Assembly (NCBI GenBank): GCA_026126345.1
Contig: JAHCJH010000003.1
Span: forward strand, 1 to 55,172
DNA from: Phycisphaeraceae bacterium
GTDB lineage: Bacteria; Planctomycetota; Phycisphaerae; Phycisphaerales; UBA1924
Reading direction: 5' to 3'
DNA length: 55,172 nt
The translations under genes and the position numbers were made by a program. Of this stretch, positions 24,693 to 35,886 are shown piece after piece. The number at the start of each line of letters is the position of its first letter. Position 1 is the stretch's first letter. The notes below the pieces were generated by a model. The model did no database searches. It worked only from the letters and a program-made list of their open reading frames with translations, and had not been told where the DNA came from.

Positions 24693-26558
24693 ATGCGGCT
24701 GGCGCTGGCGCAGATCAACCCGACGGTCGGCGATCTCGATCACAACGCCGCGATCATCGCGCGGGCGATCAACGAGGCTCGCGAGCGCCGCTGCGATCTG
24801 GTCGTGTTCCCCGAGCTCTCGTTGTGCGGCTACCCGCCGAAGGACCTGCTGCTGCAGGAGGGGTTCATCCGCGCCGCCTCAAGGGCCGCCAAGTCGATCG
24901 GCGAGGGGCACACCCGGGGCATCACGGCGGTCTTCGGCGTGCCGCTGCCCTTGGGCGAAGAAGCGGGCGACCGGCGGATCGTCAACTCGCTGGTGGCCTA
25001 CCGCGACGGCAAGCTGGCGGCGTTCTACGACAAGCGCCTGCTGCCGACCTACGACGTCTTCGACGAGAGCCGCTACTTCACGCCCGGGACCAAGCCGGTG
25101 ATCTTCGATGCGCCGACCGAGCAGGGGCCGGTTCGCGTGGGGTTGTCGATCTGCGAGGACCTGTGGAAGGGCCAGGACGTCGGCCTGGCCGACCGCTACG
25201 CCGGCCAGCCCGACCCCGTCGCCCAGCTGCTCCAGCCGCCCGACGGCTCGCTGCCGGCGGAGCTGATCGTCAACCCGTCGGCCAGCCCGTTCGTGCTGGG
25301 CAAGGGGCGCCGCCACCGCGACATCCTCAAGCACCACGCGCAGCAGCACGGCGTGTTCGTCGCGGGCGTGAACCAGGTCGGCGGAAACGACGAACTGATC
25401 TTCGACGGGCACGCCGCCGTGTTCGACCCCGACGGCGACCTGGTCGCCGCCGCGCCCGGCTTCGTCGAGCACCTGCTGGTGGTGGACCTGCCCCGCGAAG
25501 AGAAGAAGGTGCACATCCCCGGGGCGGGGCTGGTGGCGCGGATCGTCGGCAAGGGACGCAAGAAGCCCGGCGCTCCCGGGGTCATCGTCGGCCCGCTGAG
25601 CACCGCGCTGCCCAATCTGCCCGACCCCCTGGCGCTGGCGGCCGACGAGGAGCTGGTGTACCGCGCCCTGGTGCTCGGCGTGCGCGACTACTGCCGCAAG
25701 ACCGGCTTCGCTTCGGTCGTGCTGGGTTTGTCGGGCGGGATCGACTCGGCCGTGACGGCGGTGCTGTGCGCCGCGGCGGTGGGCCCGCGCCGCACGCTGG
25801 GCGTGCTGATGCCCGGGCCGTACTCCAGCCCCGGCTCGGTGACCGACGCGCGGGCGCTGGCCGAGGCCCTGGGCAGCCCCTGGCACCAGGTGCCCATCGG
25901 CGGCGCGTACGACGCGCTGGCGGCGGCGCTGGCGCCGGCGTTCGCCGGGCGCGGGCCGGACGTGACGGAGGAGAATCTCCAGTCGCGCGTGCGGGGAACA
26001 ATCCTGATGGCCCTGTCCAACAAGTTCGGGCACCTGCTGGTGACCACCGGCAACAAGAGCGAACTGGCCGTGGGCTACTGCACCCTGTACGGAGACATGA
26101 ACGGCGGCCTGGCGGTGCTGAGCGATCTGGACAAGATGCTGGTGTACCGGCTGGCCGAGTGGATGAACGCCAACTGGGGCTCGCTGGGCATCGAGGGCCT
26201 TGCGGGGCCGCCCATCCCGCGGGCGAGCATCACCAAGCCACCCTCGGCGGAGCTGCGCGCCAACCAGACCGACCAGGACACGCTGCCGCCGTACCCCGTG
26301 CTCGACGCGATCATCGAGCGCTACGTGGAGCAGCGTCAGTCGCCGGCCACCATCGCCTCGGCCATGGCCGCCCAGGACGCCGAGGTGCGGGCCGACGCCG
26401 CGACGGTGGCGCGGATTGTGCGGATGATCGATGTCGCCGAGTACAAGCGCAAGCAGAGTCCGGTGGGGCTGAAGGTCACGTCGGTCGCCTTCGGCTCCGG
26501 GCGGCGCATGCCGATCGCGCAGGGCTACCGGCCGGAGCGGAACCTGACCGGTTCGTGA
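24693..26558 (+). CDS. nadE: Glutamine-dependent NAD+ synthetase
   Basis: Catalyses the last step of NAD+ synthesis, amidation of nicotinate adenine dinucleotide with glutamine nitrogen. Residues 1-270 are a nitrilase-type glutaminase with the Glu in V-F-P-E-L-S, the Lys in F-Y-D-K-R-L-L-P and the Cys in S-I-C-E-D-L-W. Residues 320-621 are the synthetase with the ATP-pyrophosphatase loop G-L-S-G-G-I-D-S-A-V, then TTGNKSELAVGYCTLYGDM. The 621 residues are in the normal range for the two-domain form, so ammonia can be drawn from glutamine. It stands alone between the membrane protein and the convergent nuo genes. Confidence 0.94.
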   Translation: MRLALAQINPTVGDLDHNAAIIARAINEARERRCDLVVFPELSLCGYPPKDLLLQEGFIRAASRAAKSIGEGHTRGITAVFGVPLPLGEEAGDRRIVNSLVAYRDGKLAAFYDKRLLPTYDVFDESRYFTPGTKPVIFDAPTEQGPVRVGLSICEDLWKGQDVGLADRYAGQPDPVAQLLQPPDGSLPAELIVNPSASPFVLGKGRRHRDILKHHAQQHGVFVAGVNQVGGNDELIFDGHAAVFDPDGDLVAAAPGFVEHLLVVDLPREEKKVHIPGAGLVARIVGKGRKKPGAPGVIVGPLSTALPNLPDPLALAADEELVYRALVLGVRDYCRKTGFASVVLGLSGGIDSAVTAVLCAAAVGPRRTLGVLMPGPYSSPGSVTDARALAEALGSPWHQVPIGGAYDALAAALAPAFAGRGPDVTEENLQSRVRGTILMALSNKFGHLLVTTGNKSELAVGYCTLYGDMNGGLAVLSDLDKMLVYRLAEWMNANWGSLGIEGLAGPPIPRASITKPPSAELRANQTDQDTLPPYPVLDAIIERYVEQRQSPATIASAMAAQDAEVRADAATVARIVRMIDVAEYKRKQSPVGLKVTSVAFGSGRRMPIAQGYRPERNLTGS

Positions 26559-26566
26559 TCGCGGAC

Positions 26567-28195
26567 TCAGCGGGCCGCCGGAGCGCCGGCGTCCACGCGG
26601 GCGGGCGGGGTCCCCTCGGCGGCCTTGAGCGGCTCGACGCGCTGATACCGGCCGCCCTGCATGGCCCACTGGTTCAGCGGCCACGCCGCCAGCAGCACGA
26701 TGCCCACCGCCGAGGCCAGCCCCGCAACGGCCCGGGCCGGGAACGGCGAGGAGCGGACGGTGTCGTTGGTCAGCTCCGGCGATTCGAGCAGCGCGACCGA
26801 AGCCAGCCGCAGGTAGTAGTACGCCGCGACCGCCGAGTTGAGCCCCAGCACGATGACCAGGCCGATCTCGTTGCTGGAGATCGCGCTGGTGAACAAGGGG
26901 AGCTTGGCCCAGAAGCCCAGCAGCGGCGGCAGGCCCAGCAGGCCGACGACCGAGAGCACCAGCGTCCAGCCCAGCAGCGGGCGGGTGGCGCACAGGCCCT
27001 TGAGGTCGTTGACGTCATCGGCCTCGTCGGCGGAGCCGTCGGCGCGCCGGCGCTCCAGGCTCGCCAGCACCGCGAACGCACCGAGGTTCATCACCCCGTA
27101 ACTGAGCAGGTAGAACAGCACGGCGGCGACGCCGTTGGAGGTGTACGGTGCGTTCGCCGGGCCCGGGCCGGCCACGACGCCCACGAGCATGTACCCCGAG
27201 TGGGCGATGGACGAATACGCCAGCATGCGCTTGGCCGAACTTTGCACCACCGCCAGCGCGTTGCCCACGCTCATCGTGAGGATCGCCACGATCAGCACGA
27301 TCTGGTGCAGCGGCTGCGGCAGGCTGCCCCCGGCGTCAACCGGGCTGGACCCCCACCACCCCGCGGCCCCCGCCAGGATGAGAATCGTGAAGAACCCCGC
27401 CGCCTTGGGGACGAACGCCAGGAAACCCGCGACCGCCGACGAGGCGCCCTGGTACACGTCGGGCGTGTAGAAGTGCATCGGCACCGCCGCGATCTTGAAG
27501 CACACGCCCAGGAATGACAGCACCAGGCCCGTCATCGCGACGGCGTTGATGCCCGGGCCCGCCGCCTGGGCCGCGAGGATCGAGGCGATCGACGGCTCGC
27601 CGGCGGGCGCGAACAGGCGCGTCGTGCCCGTGCCGCCGTACAGCAGCGTGAAGCCGTACAGGAACACCGCCGCCCCCAGCGCGCCCAGGAAGAAGTACTT
27701 GACCGCCGCCTCCATCGACCGGTTGCGGCCCGTGCTCACCGCCACCATGATGTACGTGGGCAGGCTGGTCAGTTCCAGGGCCAGGAACAGCCAGATCAGA
27801 TCGTCGGCCCCGGCGCACAGCATCGCGCCCGTGAGCGAGAACAGGAAGAACGCCCAGAATTCGGCCCGGTTGGCGCGGATGGGGTCGTATCCGGTGGCGC
27901 CGCGCGCGATGGCCGATTCGTACTCGCGGTCCGGCGTGCCCGCCAGCAGCAGCGCCAGCAGCACGCCCACCCCGGCCACCAGCGTCTTGCCGAACAACGG
28001 GAGCATCGGCAGCGGCCCGTGGGCCGCCGGCGTCGTGAACCACGCGACGATCCCGGCCACGATCAACGCCGCCCCGGCCAGCGGCGCGCACAGGCGGCGG
28101 ACCGCCGCCGTCGGCGACAGGCCAACGACCATGACGATGCACGCCGCCGCGAACAGGATGATCTCAGGCCACAGGGCGCCAATCTTCTCGATCAT
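26567..28195 (-). CDS. nuoN: NADH-quinone oxidoreductase subunit N
   Basis: Antiporter-like membrane-arm subunit of respiratory complex I, with about 14 hydrophobic segments in 542 residues. Marks of the family: LFLALELTSLPTYIMVA with the proton-channel Glu, AVKYFFLGALGAAVFLYG, FKIAAVPMHFYTPDVYQGA, and AVVQSSAKRMLAYSSIAHSG. A soluble loop with charged residues (LERRRADGSADEADDV) lies before the last helices. Its ATG overlaps the nuoM stop in ATGA; it is the last gene of a JKLMN unit. Confidence 0.95.
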   Translation of the reverse strand: MIEKIGALWPEIILFAAACIVMVVGLSPTAAVRRLCAPLAGAALIVAGIVAWFTTPAAHGPLPMLPLFGKTLVAGVGVLLALLLAGTPDREYESAIARGATGYDPIRANRAEFWAFFLFSLTGAMLCAGADDLIWLFLALELTSLPTYIMVAVSTGRNRSMEAAVKYFFLGALGAAVFLYGFTLLYGGTGTTRLFAPAGEPSIASILAAQAAGPGINAVAMTGLVLSFLGVCFKIAAVPMHFYTPDVYQGASSAVAGFLAFVPKAAGFFTILILAGAAGWWGSSPVDAGGSLPQPLHQIVLIVAILTMSVGNALAVVQSSAKRMLAYSSIAHSGYMLVGVVAGPGPANAPYTSNGVAAVLFYLLSYGVMNLGAFAVLASLERRRADGSADEADDVNDLKGLCATRPLLGWTLVLSVVGLLGLPPLLGFWAKLPLFTSAISSNEIGLVIVLGLNSAVAAYYYLRLASVALLESPELTNDTVRSSPFPARAVAGLASAVGIVLLAAWPLNQWAMQGGRYQRVEPLKAAEGTPPARVDAGAPAAR

Positions 28196-29910
28196 CGGGC
28201 GGCCTCCTGCGTGGCAAGGGCCGGGGCCGCGCCCGCGTCGCCCTCGGCGACGGGGCGGGTGGCGGGTCGCTGCGTCCGAGCGCCTTCAACGGCGGCGATG
28301 ACCTCCTTGACGCCGGGGTCGACCATCCGCATCAGCGGCTTGGGGTAGACGCCCAGCACCAGGCACAGCACCGCCAGCGGCGCCAGCACGCCGATCTCCC
28401 GCGCCGTCAGATCCGCCGGGAGGCGGGGCTCGGCGTCGTGGGCGCCGCCGGACGCGCTGTGATGCTCGTCGTGGTGCGGCTCGCGGAGCGGCCCGAACAC
28501 CACGTGCCCGAGCATGTAGAGCAGGTACATCGCGGCGATGATCATGCCGGTCCCGGCGATCGCCGCGACATAGGGACCGAGGTTTCCGCCCGTGCCGCCG
28601 ACGGTCAGCGGGTGGGAGCGCCACACGTCGCCGGCCTGGAACGCGCCGAGCAGGCACAGGAACTCGCTGACGAACCCGTTGAGCCCCGGCAGGCCGACCG
28701 AGGCCATGGTGAAGAACACCATGAACGTGGCCCAGATCGGCATGCGCGCCGCCAGCCCGCCGATCTCACGCATCGAGCGGGTGTGGTAGCGCTCGTAGAT
28801 CATGCCGATGCACAGGAACAGCGCCCCGGTCGAAAGGCCGTGGTTGATCATGTACAGCACCGAGCCCTGCACGCCCGCGTCGTTGAACGCGAACAGGCCC
28901 AGCACGCAGAAGCCCAGGTGCGCCACCGAGGAGTACGCCACCAGCTTCTTCACGTCGGTCTGCACCCAGCAGATCAGCCCCGCGCCCACGATGCCCAGCA
29001 GGCACAGCAGACCGATCGTCGGCGCCCAGGCCATCGCCCCCGCCGGGCACAGGCCGATCGCGATCTTCAGCAGCCCGTACGTCCCCAGCTTCAGCAGCAC
29101 GCCCGCCAGCACCACCGACCCCGCCGTCGGAGCCTCGGTGTGCGCCAGCGGCAGCCACGTGTGCACCGGCACCAGCGGCACCTTCACCGCGAACCCGCAC
29201 AGCAACGCCAGGAACACCCACCACTGCGTCTCGGCCGACATGAACCGGCTGGCCGCGGCCTGCAGGCTCGCCAGATCGAACGTCCACCGGCCCAGCACCA
29301 GGTCCGGCGAAGCCGCGACCAGAGCCTTGGCCACCGGGTCCGCCGCGTCCACGCGGTTGGCGTTGAACCACGCGGCGTACACGATGCCCGCCAGCGCGAT
29401 CACCGACCCGGTGAAGGTGTAGAGGAAGAACTTGACGGCGGCGGCCTTGCGGTTGGTGCTGCCGTAGAGACTGATGAGCACGAACATCGGCACGAGCGTG
29501 AACTCGAAGAAGACGTAGAACAGGATCATGTCGCGGGCCAGGAAGACGCCCGTCATGGCCGCCTGCAGCACCAGGAGCCAGCCGTAGTACGTTCGGACGC
29601 GCTGCGTCACGGCGGTGAACGAGCAGGCGACGCAGATCGGCCCCAGCAGCGCCGTCAGGGCCACCAGCGACATCGACAGGCCGTCGGTCCCGAGCTTGAA
29701 CACCAGGCCCAGTTCCGGCATCCACGGGGCGCTCACGGCCAGATCGCGCCCCGCGTCCGGGCCCGACCAGTCCCGGCCCAGCGTCAGGTACGCCGCCAGC
29801 GCCAGGGCGACGAGCGTGCCCAGTAGCGCCACCTGGCCGACGGACCGCTTGGGCGCCAGCGGCACCACAGCGGCGGTCAGGAGCGGGATGAGAATCAGGG
29901 CCAGGAGCAT
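28192..29910 (-). CDS. nuoM: NADH-quinone oxidoreductase subunit M
   Basis: Antiporter-like membrane-arm subunit of complex I, 572 residues. Diagnostic are YVFFEFTLVPMFVLISLYG with the key Glu, AVKFFLYTFTGSVIALAGI, KVPLVPVHTWLPLAHTEAPT and VKKLVAYSSVAHLGFCVLG. A His-rich stretch (EPHHDEHHSASGG) sits in a C-terminal loop. ATG 29910 starts a normal hydrophobic helix (LLALILIPLLTAAVV); the frame is open to 29934 but adds only eight polar residues. It is separated from nuoL by 48 bases. Confidence 0.95.
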   Translation of the reverse strand: MLLALILIPLLTAAVVPLAPKRSVGQVALLGTLVALALAAYLTLGRDWSGPDAGRDLAVSAPWMPELGLVFKLGTDGLSMSLVALTALLGPICVACSFTAVTQRVRTYYGWLLVLQAAMTGVFLARDMILFYVFFEFTLVPMFVLISLYGSTNRKAAAVKFFLYTFTGSVIALAGIVYAAWFNANRVDAADPVAKALVAASPDLVLGRWTFDLASLQAAASRFMSAETQWWVFLALLCGFAVKVPLVPVHTWLPLAHTEAPTAGSVVLAGVLLKLGTYGLLKIAIGLCPAGAMAWAPTIGLLCLLGIVGAGLICWVQTDVKKLVAYSSVAHLGFCVLGLFAFNDAGVQGSVLYMINHGLSTGALFLCIGMIYERYHTRSMREIGGLAARMPIWATFMVFFTMASVGLPGLNGFVSEFLCLLGAFQAGDVWRSHPLTVGGTGGNLGPYVAAIAGTGMIIAAMYLLYMLGHVVFGPLREPHHDEHHSASGGAHDAEPRLPADLTAREIGVLAPLAVLCLVLGVYPKPLMRMVDPGVKEVIAAVEGARTQRPATRPVAEGDAGAAPALATQEAAR

Positions 29911-29958
29911 GTCGATCCGTTCAGAAACCCGCAAAGAAGCGGGATGGTTCGCCTCACC

Positions 29959-32166
<2,208 letters not shown>

Positions 32167-32170
32167 GGCA

Positions 32171-32533
32171 TCAGCCCTTGAGCTCGCGCCACGCGGCGCC
32201 GTCCAGGGTTTCTTTCCTTCTGAACAGCAGCACGACCAGCGCCAGGGCCATCGCCGCCTCGGCCGCCGCGACCGTCAGCACGAAGATCACAAACGTCTGG
32301 CCCGTGTGGTTCATGTGGAACCGGCTGAAGGCGATCAGGGCGATGCCCGCGGCCTGGAACATCAGCTCCGTGCACAGGAACATGATGATCAGGTTCCGGC
32401 GCACCATGAACCCCACCAGCCCCAGCACGAACATGACCGCCGACACCACCAGGTAGTGCGCCAGCGTCACCCCGCCCATGTCGGCGGGGATCGGCCCCTG
32501 GGCCAGCAGCGTTACGAGCGTGCCGCCGATCAC
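32171..32533 (-). CDS. nuoK: NADH-quinone oxidoreductase subunit K
   Basis: A three-helix membrane subunit of complex I, with conserved glutamates for proton transfer: MFLCTELMFQAAGIALIAFS and TVAAAEAAMALALVVLLFRR. Its 120 residues include an N-terminal extension of about 20 over the usual 100. The start is GTG 32533, overlapping the nuoJ stop in GTGA; ATG 32479 (M-G-G-V-T-L) would give the classical short form and is a reasonable alternative. Confidence 0.93.
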   Translation of the reverse strand: MIGGTLVTLLAQGPIPADMGGVTLAHYLVVSAVMFVLGLVGFMVRRNLIIMFLCTELMFQAAGIALIAFSRFHMNHTGQTFVIFVLTVAAAEAAMALALVVLLFRRKETLDGAAWRELKG

Positions 32534-33519
32534 CGGGTCACCCCCGCGACGTCGGGCTCGTCCAGCCTCGCGTGCCGCTGCGCCTGGGCCTTGGCCGCCT
32601 CATCCAACTCCACTTTCTTCCGCGCCAGCACCACCGCCCCGAGCATCGCCATCAGCAGGATCACGCCGGCGATCTCGATCGCGCCGGGGTGGCCGTCGAT
32701 CAGGCTGAACGCAACCCCCTCCGTGTTGCTCAGCCGCAGGTCCGCCGGCCATTGGGCCTGCGGGATCAGCCGCGTCGAGGCGCCCAGGCCGTTCTTGTCG
32801 GCGACGTACAGGGTGCCGTTGCCGTCACGCCGCGGCGTGATGCCCCAGCGCCGCTCCTTCTCGATGTGGATGACGCCCTCGTCGCCCTTGATCAGGCCGG
32901 CCGCCCTCAGGCTGTCGTTCACCTTCTGGGGCATCACCGCCAGGCGCGTGTCGCCCGGCATCAGCCGCGGATCGGCCTTGAGCCCCGTCGAGCCCCCGAC
33001 CAGCAACGTGGTCAACGCCGCCAGCACGATGAACCCGGCCCCCGCCGCCAGCACCGGCTCGCGCGCCACCCGGTCGTACTCGTTCAGGGCCTCGACCTGG
33101 TCGGCGGTCGGCCCCTCGGTGGCCAGCATGATCACGAACAGGTACGTGATGAGAATCGCCCCGGCGTAGACGATGATCAACGCAAACGCCAGGAACTCGG
33201 CCGACAGAATGAGGTAGAGCCCGCAGGCGGCCAGGATGGTCAGGATGAAGTAGAGCGCCGAATAGATCGGCCGCGGGTGCGAGATCACCCGCAGCGAGGC
33301 CAGCAGCGCGATGAGTGAAAAGATGTAGAAATGAAAGTTCGGAACCTGATCGGGTGCCGCGAAACCCAGCCCCAGCACCAGCGCGCCGAACGCCCCCGCC
33401 AGAAGGATGGCCCCGAAGACCGCCGGGGTCAGCCGTTCACGCGGCAACGCCACCAGCACGCCCAACGCGCCGATGGCACACGCCCCGTAGAGCAGAACCG
33501 GACTGATCAGGTGCTCCAA
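32530..33519 (-). CDS. nuoJ: NADH-quinone oxidoreductase subunit J with soluble insertion
   Basis: Five-helix membrane subunit of complex I; YFILTILAACGLYLILSAEF and ALIIVYAGAILITYLFVIML are the classical helices 2-3. I start at TTG 33519 because AGGAAAGG lies 5 bases upstream; the frame stays open to 33654 but that stretch has no NuoJ similarity. Between helices 4 and 5 there is a polar insert of about 100 residues (from KADPRLMPGDTR to EGVAFSLIDGHPG) that standard NuoJ lacks. At 329 residues it is much longer than the usual 170-200. It opens the nuoJKLMN unit; nuoA-I must lie elsewhere. Confidence 0.92.
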   Translation of the reverse strand: MEHLISPVLLYGACAIGALGVLVALPRERLTPAVFGAILLAGAFGALVLGLGFAAPDQVPNFHFYIFSLIALLASLRVISHPRPIYSALYFILTILAACGLYLILSAEFLAFALIIVYAGAILITYLFVIMLATEGPTADQVEALNEYDRVAREPVLAAGAGFIVLAALTTLLVGGSTGLKADPRLMPGDTRLAVMPQKVNDSLRAAGLIKGDEGVIHIEKERRWGITPRRDGNGTLYVADKNGLGASTRLIPQAQWPADLRLSNTEGVAFSLIDGHPGAIEIAGVILLMAMLGAVVLARKKVELDEAAKAQAQRHARLDEPDVAGVTR

Positions 33520-33691
33520 GGCGGCCTTTCCTGTCGGCGGGCGCGTTCCGGCTTCGACCGGCACCGTGCCCGAACCCAGCAAGGGCGAGAGGATAGAGGC
33601 AGGACCCCCCGTGTTCAACAAACCCCGCCCTTCCCGGCCGCGGACGCGAAACATGTCGGTTGGCCGATCCCGTCAGATACGATGGGGCCGA

Positions 33692-34447
33692 ATGACCTCG
33701 GTGCCCCGTCCGGCCATCTTGACGCTTCCGGCCCCGACGGCGCTCCAGCGCGCCCTGCCCAACTGGCTCACCGCCAGCCGCGTCGTGCTGGCGGGTGTGT
33801 TTTTCGCCGTGCTCACCCTCTGGCGGTTCGAGGATTCCGCCGCCGCCCGGTCCCAGGTGGACTGGATGCTGCTCGGCGCGGCGGCGTTGTTCGGCATCGC
33901 CGTGGCGACCGATGCGCTGGACGGATACCTGGCCCGACGGTGGAAGGTCGAGTCGATGTTCGGGCGGATCATGGACCCGTTCGCCGACAAGATCCTGGTG
34001 CTGGGGGCACTGGTGTTCCTGGCCGGACCGGACTTCTGGTGGCGGTTTCCCGACGGCCACCCGGCCCGCGTGAGCGGGCACGGTATCCAGATCTCGGGGG
34101 TTTACCCGTGGATGGCGGTGCTGATGGTCGGACGCGAGCTGCTCGTTACGAGCATCCGGGCGGTACTCGAAGGCCAGGGCGTGAAGTTCTCCAGCGACTG
34201 GTGGGGCAAGTGGAAGATGATCCTGCAGTCGGCGGCGATCCCGGCGATTCTGATCATCATCGCGGCCGCGCCCGTTCGGCCCGACGCCGCCGGCGCCTTC
34301 TGGAAGGGCGACCCCGGCAGGGTCGTCGTGGACCTGATCGTCTGGACCACCCTGGCCGTGACGGTGCTGTCGGGCGTGCCGTATGTGGCGCGGTGCCTGC
34401 ACGTGCTGGCCCAGCGCCGGGAGCGGTCAAGCCATGACGCGGGGTGA
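33692..34447 (+). CDS. pgsA: CDP-diacylglycerol-glycerol-3-phosphate phosphatidyltransferase
   Basis: An integral membrane enzyme that makes phosphatidylglycerol phosphate. The CDP-alcohol phosphotransferase signature is complete: D-A-L-D-G-Y-L-A-R then G-R-I-M-D-P-F-A-D-K. ALPNWLTASRVVLAG near the N-terminus is also typical (P-N-x-L-T-x-x-R). With 251 residues it is somewhat longer than usual owing to an extra loop (FWWRFPDGHPARVSG). ATG 33692 is favoured; upstream codons overlap the divergent nuoJ leader. Its last 14 bases overlap the nucleotidyltransferase start. The next enzyme of the pathway, pgpA, lies at 39237, beyond the RiPP-like locus. Confidence 0.9.
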   Translation: MTSVPRPAILTLPAPTALQRALPNWLTASRVVLAGVFFAVLTLWRFEDSAAARSQVDWMLLGAAALFGIAVATDALDGYLARRWKVESMFGRIMDPFADKILVLGALVFLAGPDFWWRFPDGHPARVSGHGIQISGVYPWMAVLMVGRELLVTSIRAVLEGQGVKFSSDWWGKWKMILQSAAIPAILIIIAAAPVRPDAAGAFWKGDPGRVVVDLIVWTTLAVTVLSGVPYVARCLHVLAQRRERSSHDAG

Positions 34448-35441
34448 CGAACGCCTCATCGCCCTGCTGGCCGACCCGGCGGGCCCTCGCCCCGGCGTGC
34501 CGCGCGACCCGCCCGCCGACGAAGACCTGGCGTCCCTTTGGCCGCAGGCCGAGATGCACGGCGTGCTGCCGGCGTTCTTGGCAAACGCCCGCGCGGCCTG
34601 GCCCGGCATGCCCAGCGGCCCGGCGCTGGAGACGGCCCGCCGGCGGCTGGCCGAGCGCGGCGCAATGACCCTGTTCCTGACCGCCGAGAGCCGGCGCGTG
34701 ACGGGCCTGCTCAACCGTGCGGGCGTGCCCGCCATGGTCATCAAGGGCGCCGAGTTCGCCGGCCGCCTGTACGCGTCGCCGGCGCAGCGCACGTTCGGCG
34801 ACATGGATGTCCTCGTGCGCGTCGCCGACGAATCCCGCGCCGTCGAGGTGCTCACCGCCGACGCCTACCGCGAGCGAACCGACGACCTGAAGTACGAGGA
34901 CGGCTACGGCCAGCGTGCCTTCGCCCACCAGAAGGTCCCGGGAACCGAGGTTGAACTGCACACCAACCTCGTAAACTCCCCCACCATCCGTGCCGGCGTT
35001 TCGGCGGCGTTCGACGACATCCCCGCCGAGCCGGCCCCTGGCGGGGCCGTGCGCCCCACGCCGGCGGGCCTGCTGCTCATCGCCTGCATCCACGGCGCCA
35101 CCAGCCACGGCTTCGACAAGCTCCAGCACCTGTGCGACGTGGCGCTGGCCGCCCGGGGCGCCGCGGGGCCGATCGACACCGATGCGCTCCGTACGGCCAT
35201 CGAGCGCACGGGCGCTTCGATGTGCGTCGGCTGGGGCCTCGATCTGGCGGGTCGGACGCTCGGGTGCGGCGCCTGCCACGCGCTGCGCGATTCGCTCCGG
35301 CTCAACTGGCCTCAAACCGTGTCGCGCTGGCTGATGACGCCCGACCTGGTGTCCCGGGCGCAAGGTCCGCGCCGCGCGAGCGGATCATGGCGGCGGCAAG
35401 CGCTGCGTCAGCTCCTGAAGCGTCGCCGAAGCGCGAGCTGA
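34434..35441 (+). CDS. Nucleotidyltransferase family protein of the RiPP-like locus
   Basis: A 335-residue protein of the uncharacterised nucleotidyltransferase family often found beside lasso-peptide and HPr-kinase-like genes (PadeN in the paeninodin cluster belongs to this type). The helical N-terminus leads to VPAMVIKGAEFAGRLY and then R-T-F-G-D123-M-D125-V-L-V, the metal-binding Asp pair, followed by V-E-L-H-T. The reaction here is unknown; transfer of a nucleotide or phosphate to a peptide is inferred from the neighbours. It overlaps pgsA by 14 bases and runs convergently into the B2-like gene, overlapping it by 140 bases. Confidence 0.8.
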   Translation: MTRGDERLIALLADPAGPRPGVPRDPPADEDLASLWPQAEMHGVLPAFLANARAAWPGMPSGPALETARRRLAERGAMTLFLTAESRRVTGLLNRAGVPAMVIKGAEFAGRLYASPAQRTFGDMDVLVRVADESRAVEVLTADAYRERTDDLKYEDGYGQRAFAHQKVPGTEVELHTNLVNSPTIRAGVSAAFDDIPAEPAPGGAVRPTPAGLLLIACIHGATSHGFDKLQHLCDVALAARGAAGPIDTDALRTAIERTGASMCVGWGLDLAGRTLGCGACHALRDSLRLNWPQTVSRWLMTPDLVSRAQGPRRASGSWRRQALRQLLKRRRSAS

Positions 35442-35886
35442 ACCAGTAGATCTCGCGGAGCCGGCCCTGCCCCAGCGACTCGGGCGGGTTCACCGGCCGC
35501 CCATCGAGGCTGACCCAGGCGTGCCCGTGCAGCCGCTCGCCGGGTGATCGCGGCTCGTCAACGCCCAGGTGCAGGCGCAGATCGCCGCCGGCCGGGTCGA
35601 GGAACCGGAATAGCACCAGCGACCGCAGGTAGCACGTGTCTCGGGCTCGCAGCCCCGGAAGCCGCAGCCAGCGCCGGGTCAGCCGGTTCACGCGGGCCAC
35701 ATCAACCGTGCGCCCCGGCTGGAGCGTCAACCGCTGCAGGAACGCCGGCAGCGCCGTGCGTGCCAGCCGCGCCGGGGCTCGCACCACGAAGTGCCCCACG
35801 GCCGCCCACATCGGCAGCCCGGCCCCGGCCAGCAGACGCGGCGGCGGGGCCTTGACCAACGGGCTGGCCGGCGGCCGGACCGTCAC
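35302..35886 (-). CDS. Lasso-peptide B2-like cysteine protease (transglutaminase-core fold)
   Basis: A 194-residue protein matching the lasso B2 leader peptidases. The Cys of the triad is in D-T-C85-Y-L-R-S-L, the His in H-G-H122-A-W-V, the Asp in S-L-D128-G-R. The spacing and the C-x-x-R/S-L and HAWV contexts are as in microcin J25-type B2 proteins, which cut the leader from a precursor. The N-terminal 65 residues are hydrophobic and basic. The start is GTG 35886, coupled to the upstream glycosyltransferase by GTGA. About 45 C-terminal codons lie opposite the nucleotidyltransferase gene, so the true end deserves doubt, but no earlier stop exists. Confidence 0.82.
   Translation of the reverse strand: MTVRPPASPLVKAPPPRLLAGAGLPMWAAVGHFVVRAPARLARTALPAFLQRLTLQPGRTVDVARVNRLTRRWLRLPGLRARDTCYLRSLVLFRFLDPAGGDLRLHLGVDEPRSPGERLHGHAWVSLDGRPVNPPESLGQGRLREIYWFSSRFGDASGADAALAAAMIRSRGADLAPGTPGRASSASATRFEAS

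Noticed and set aside
24824-27517. An 897-codon plus-strand frame across nadE and nuoN
   Set aside because: Crosses the convergent end of two real genes in the wrong frame and has no protein-like features.
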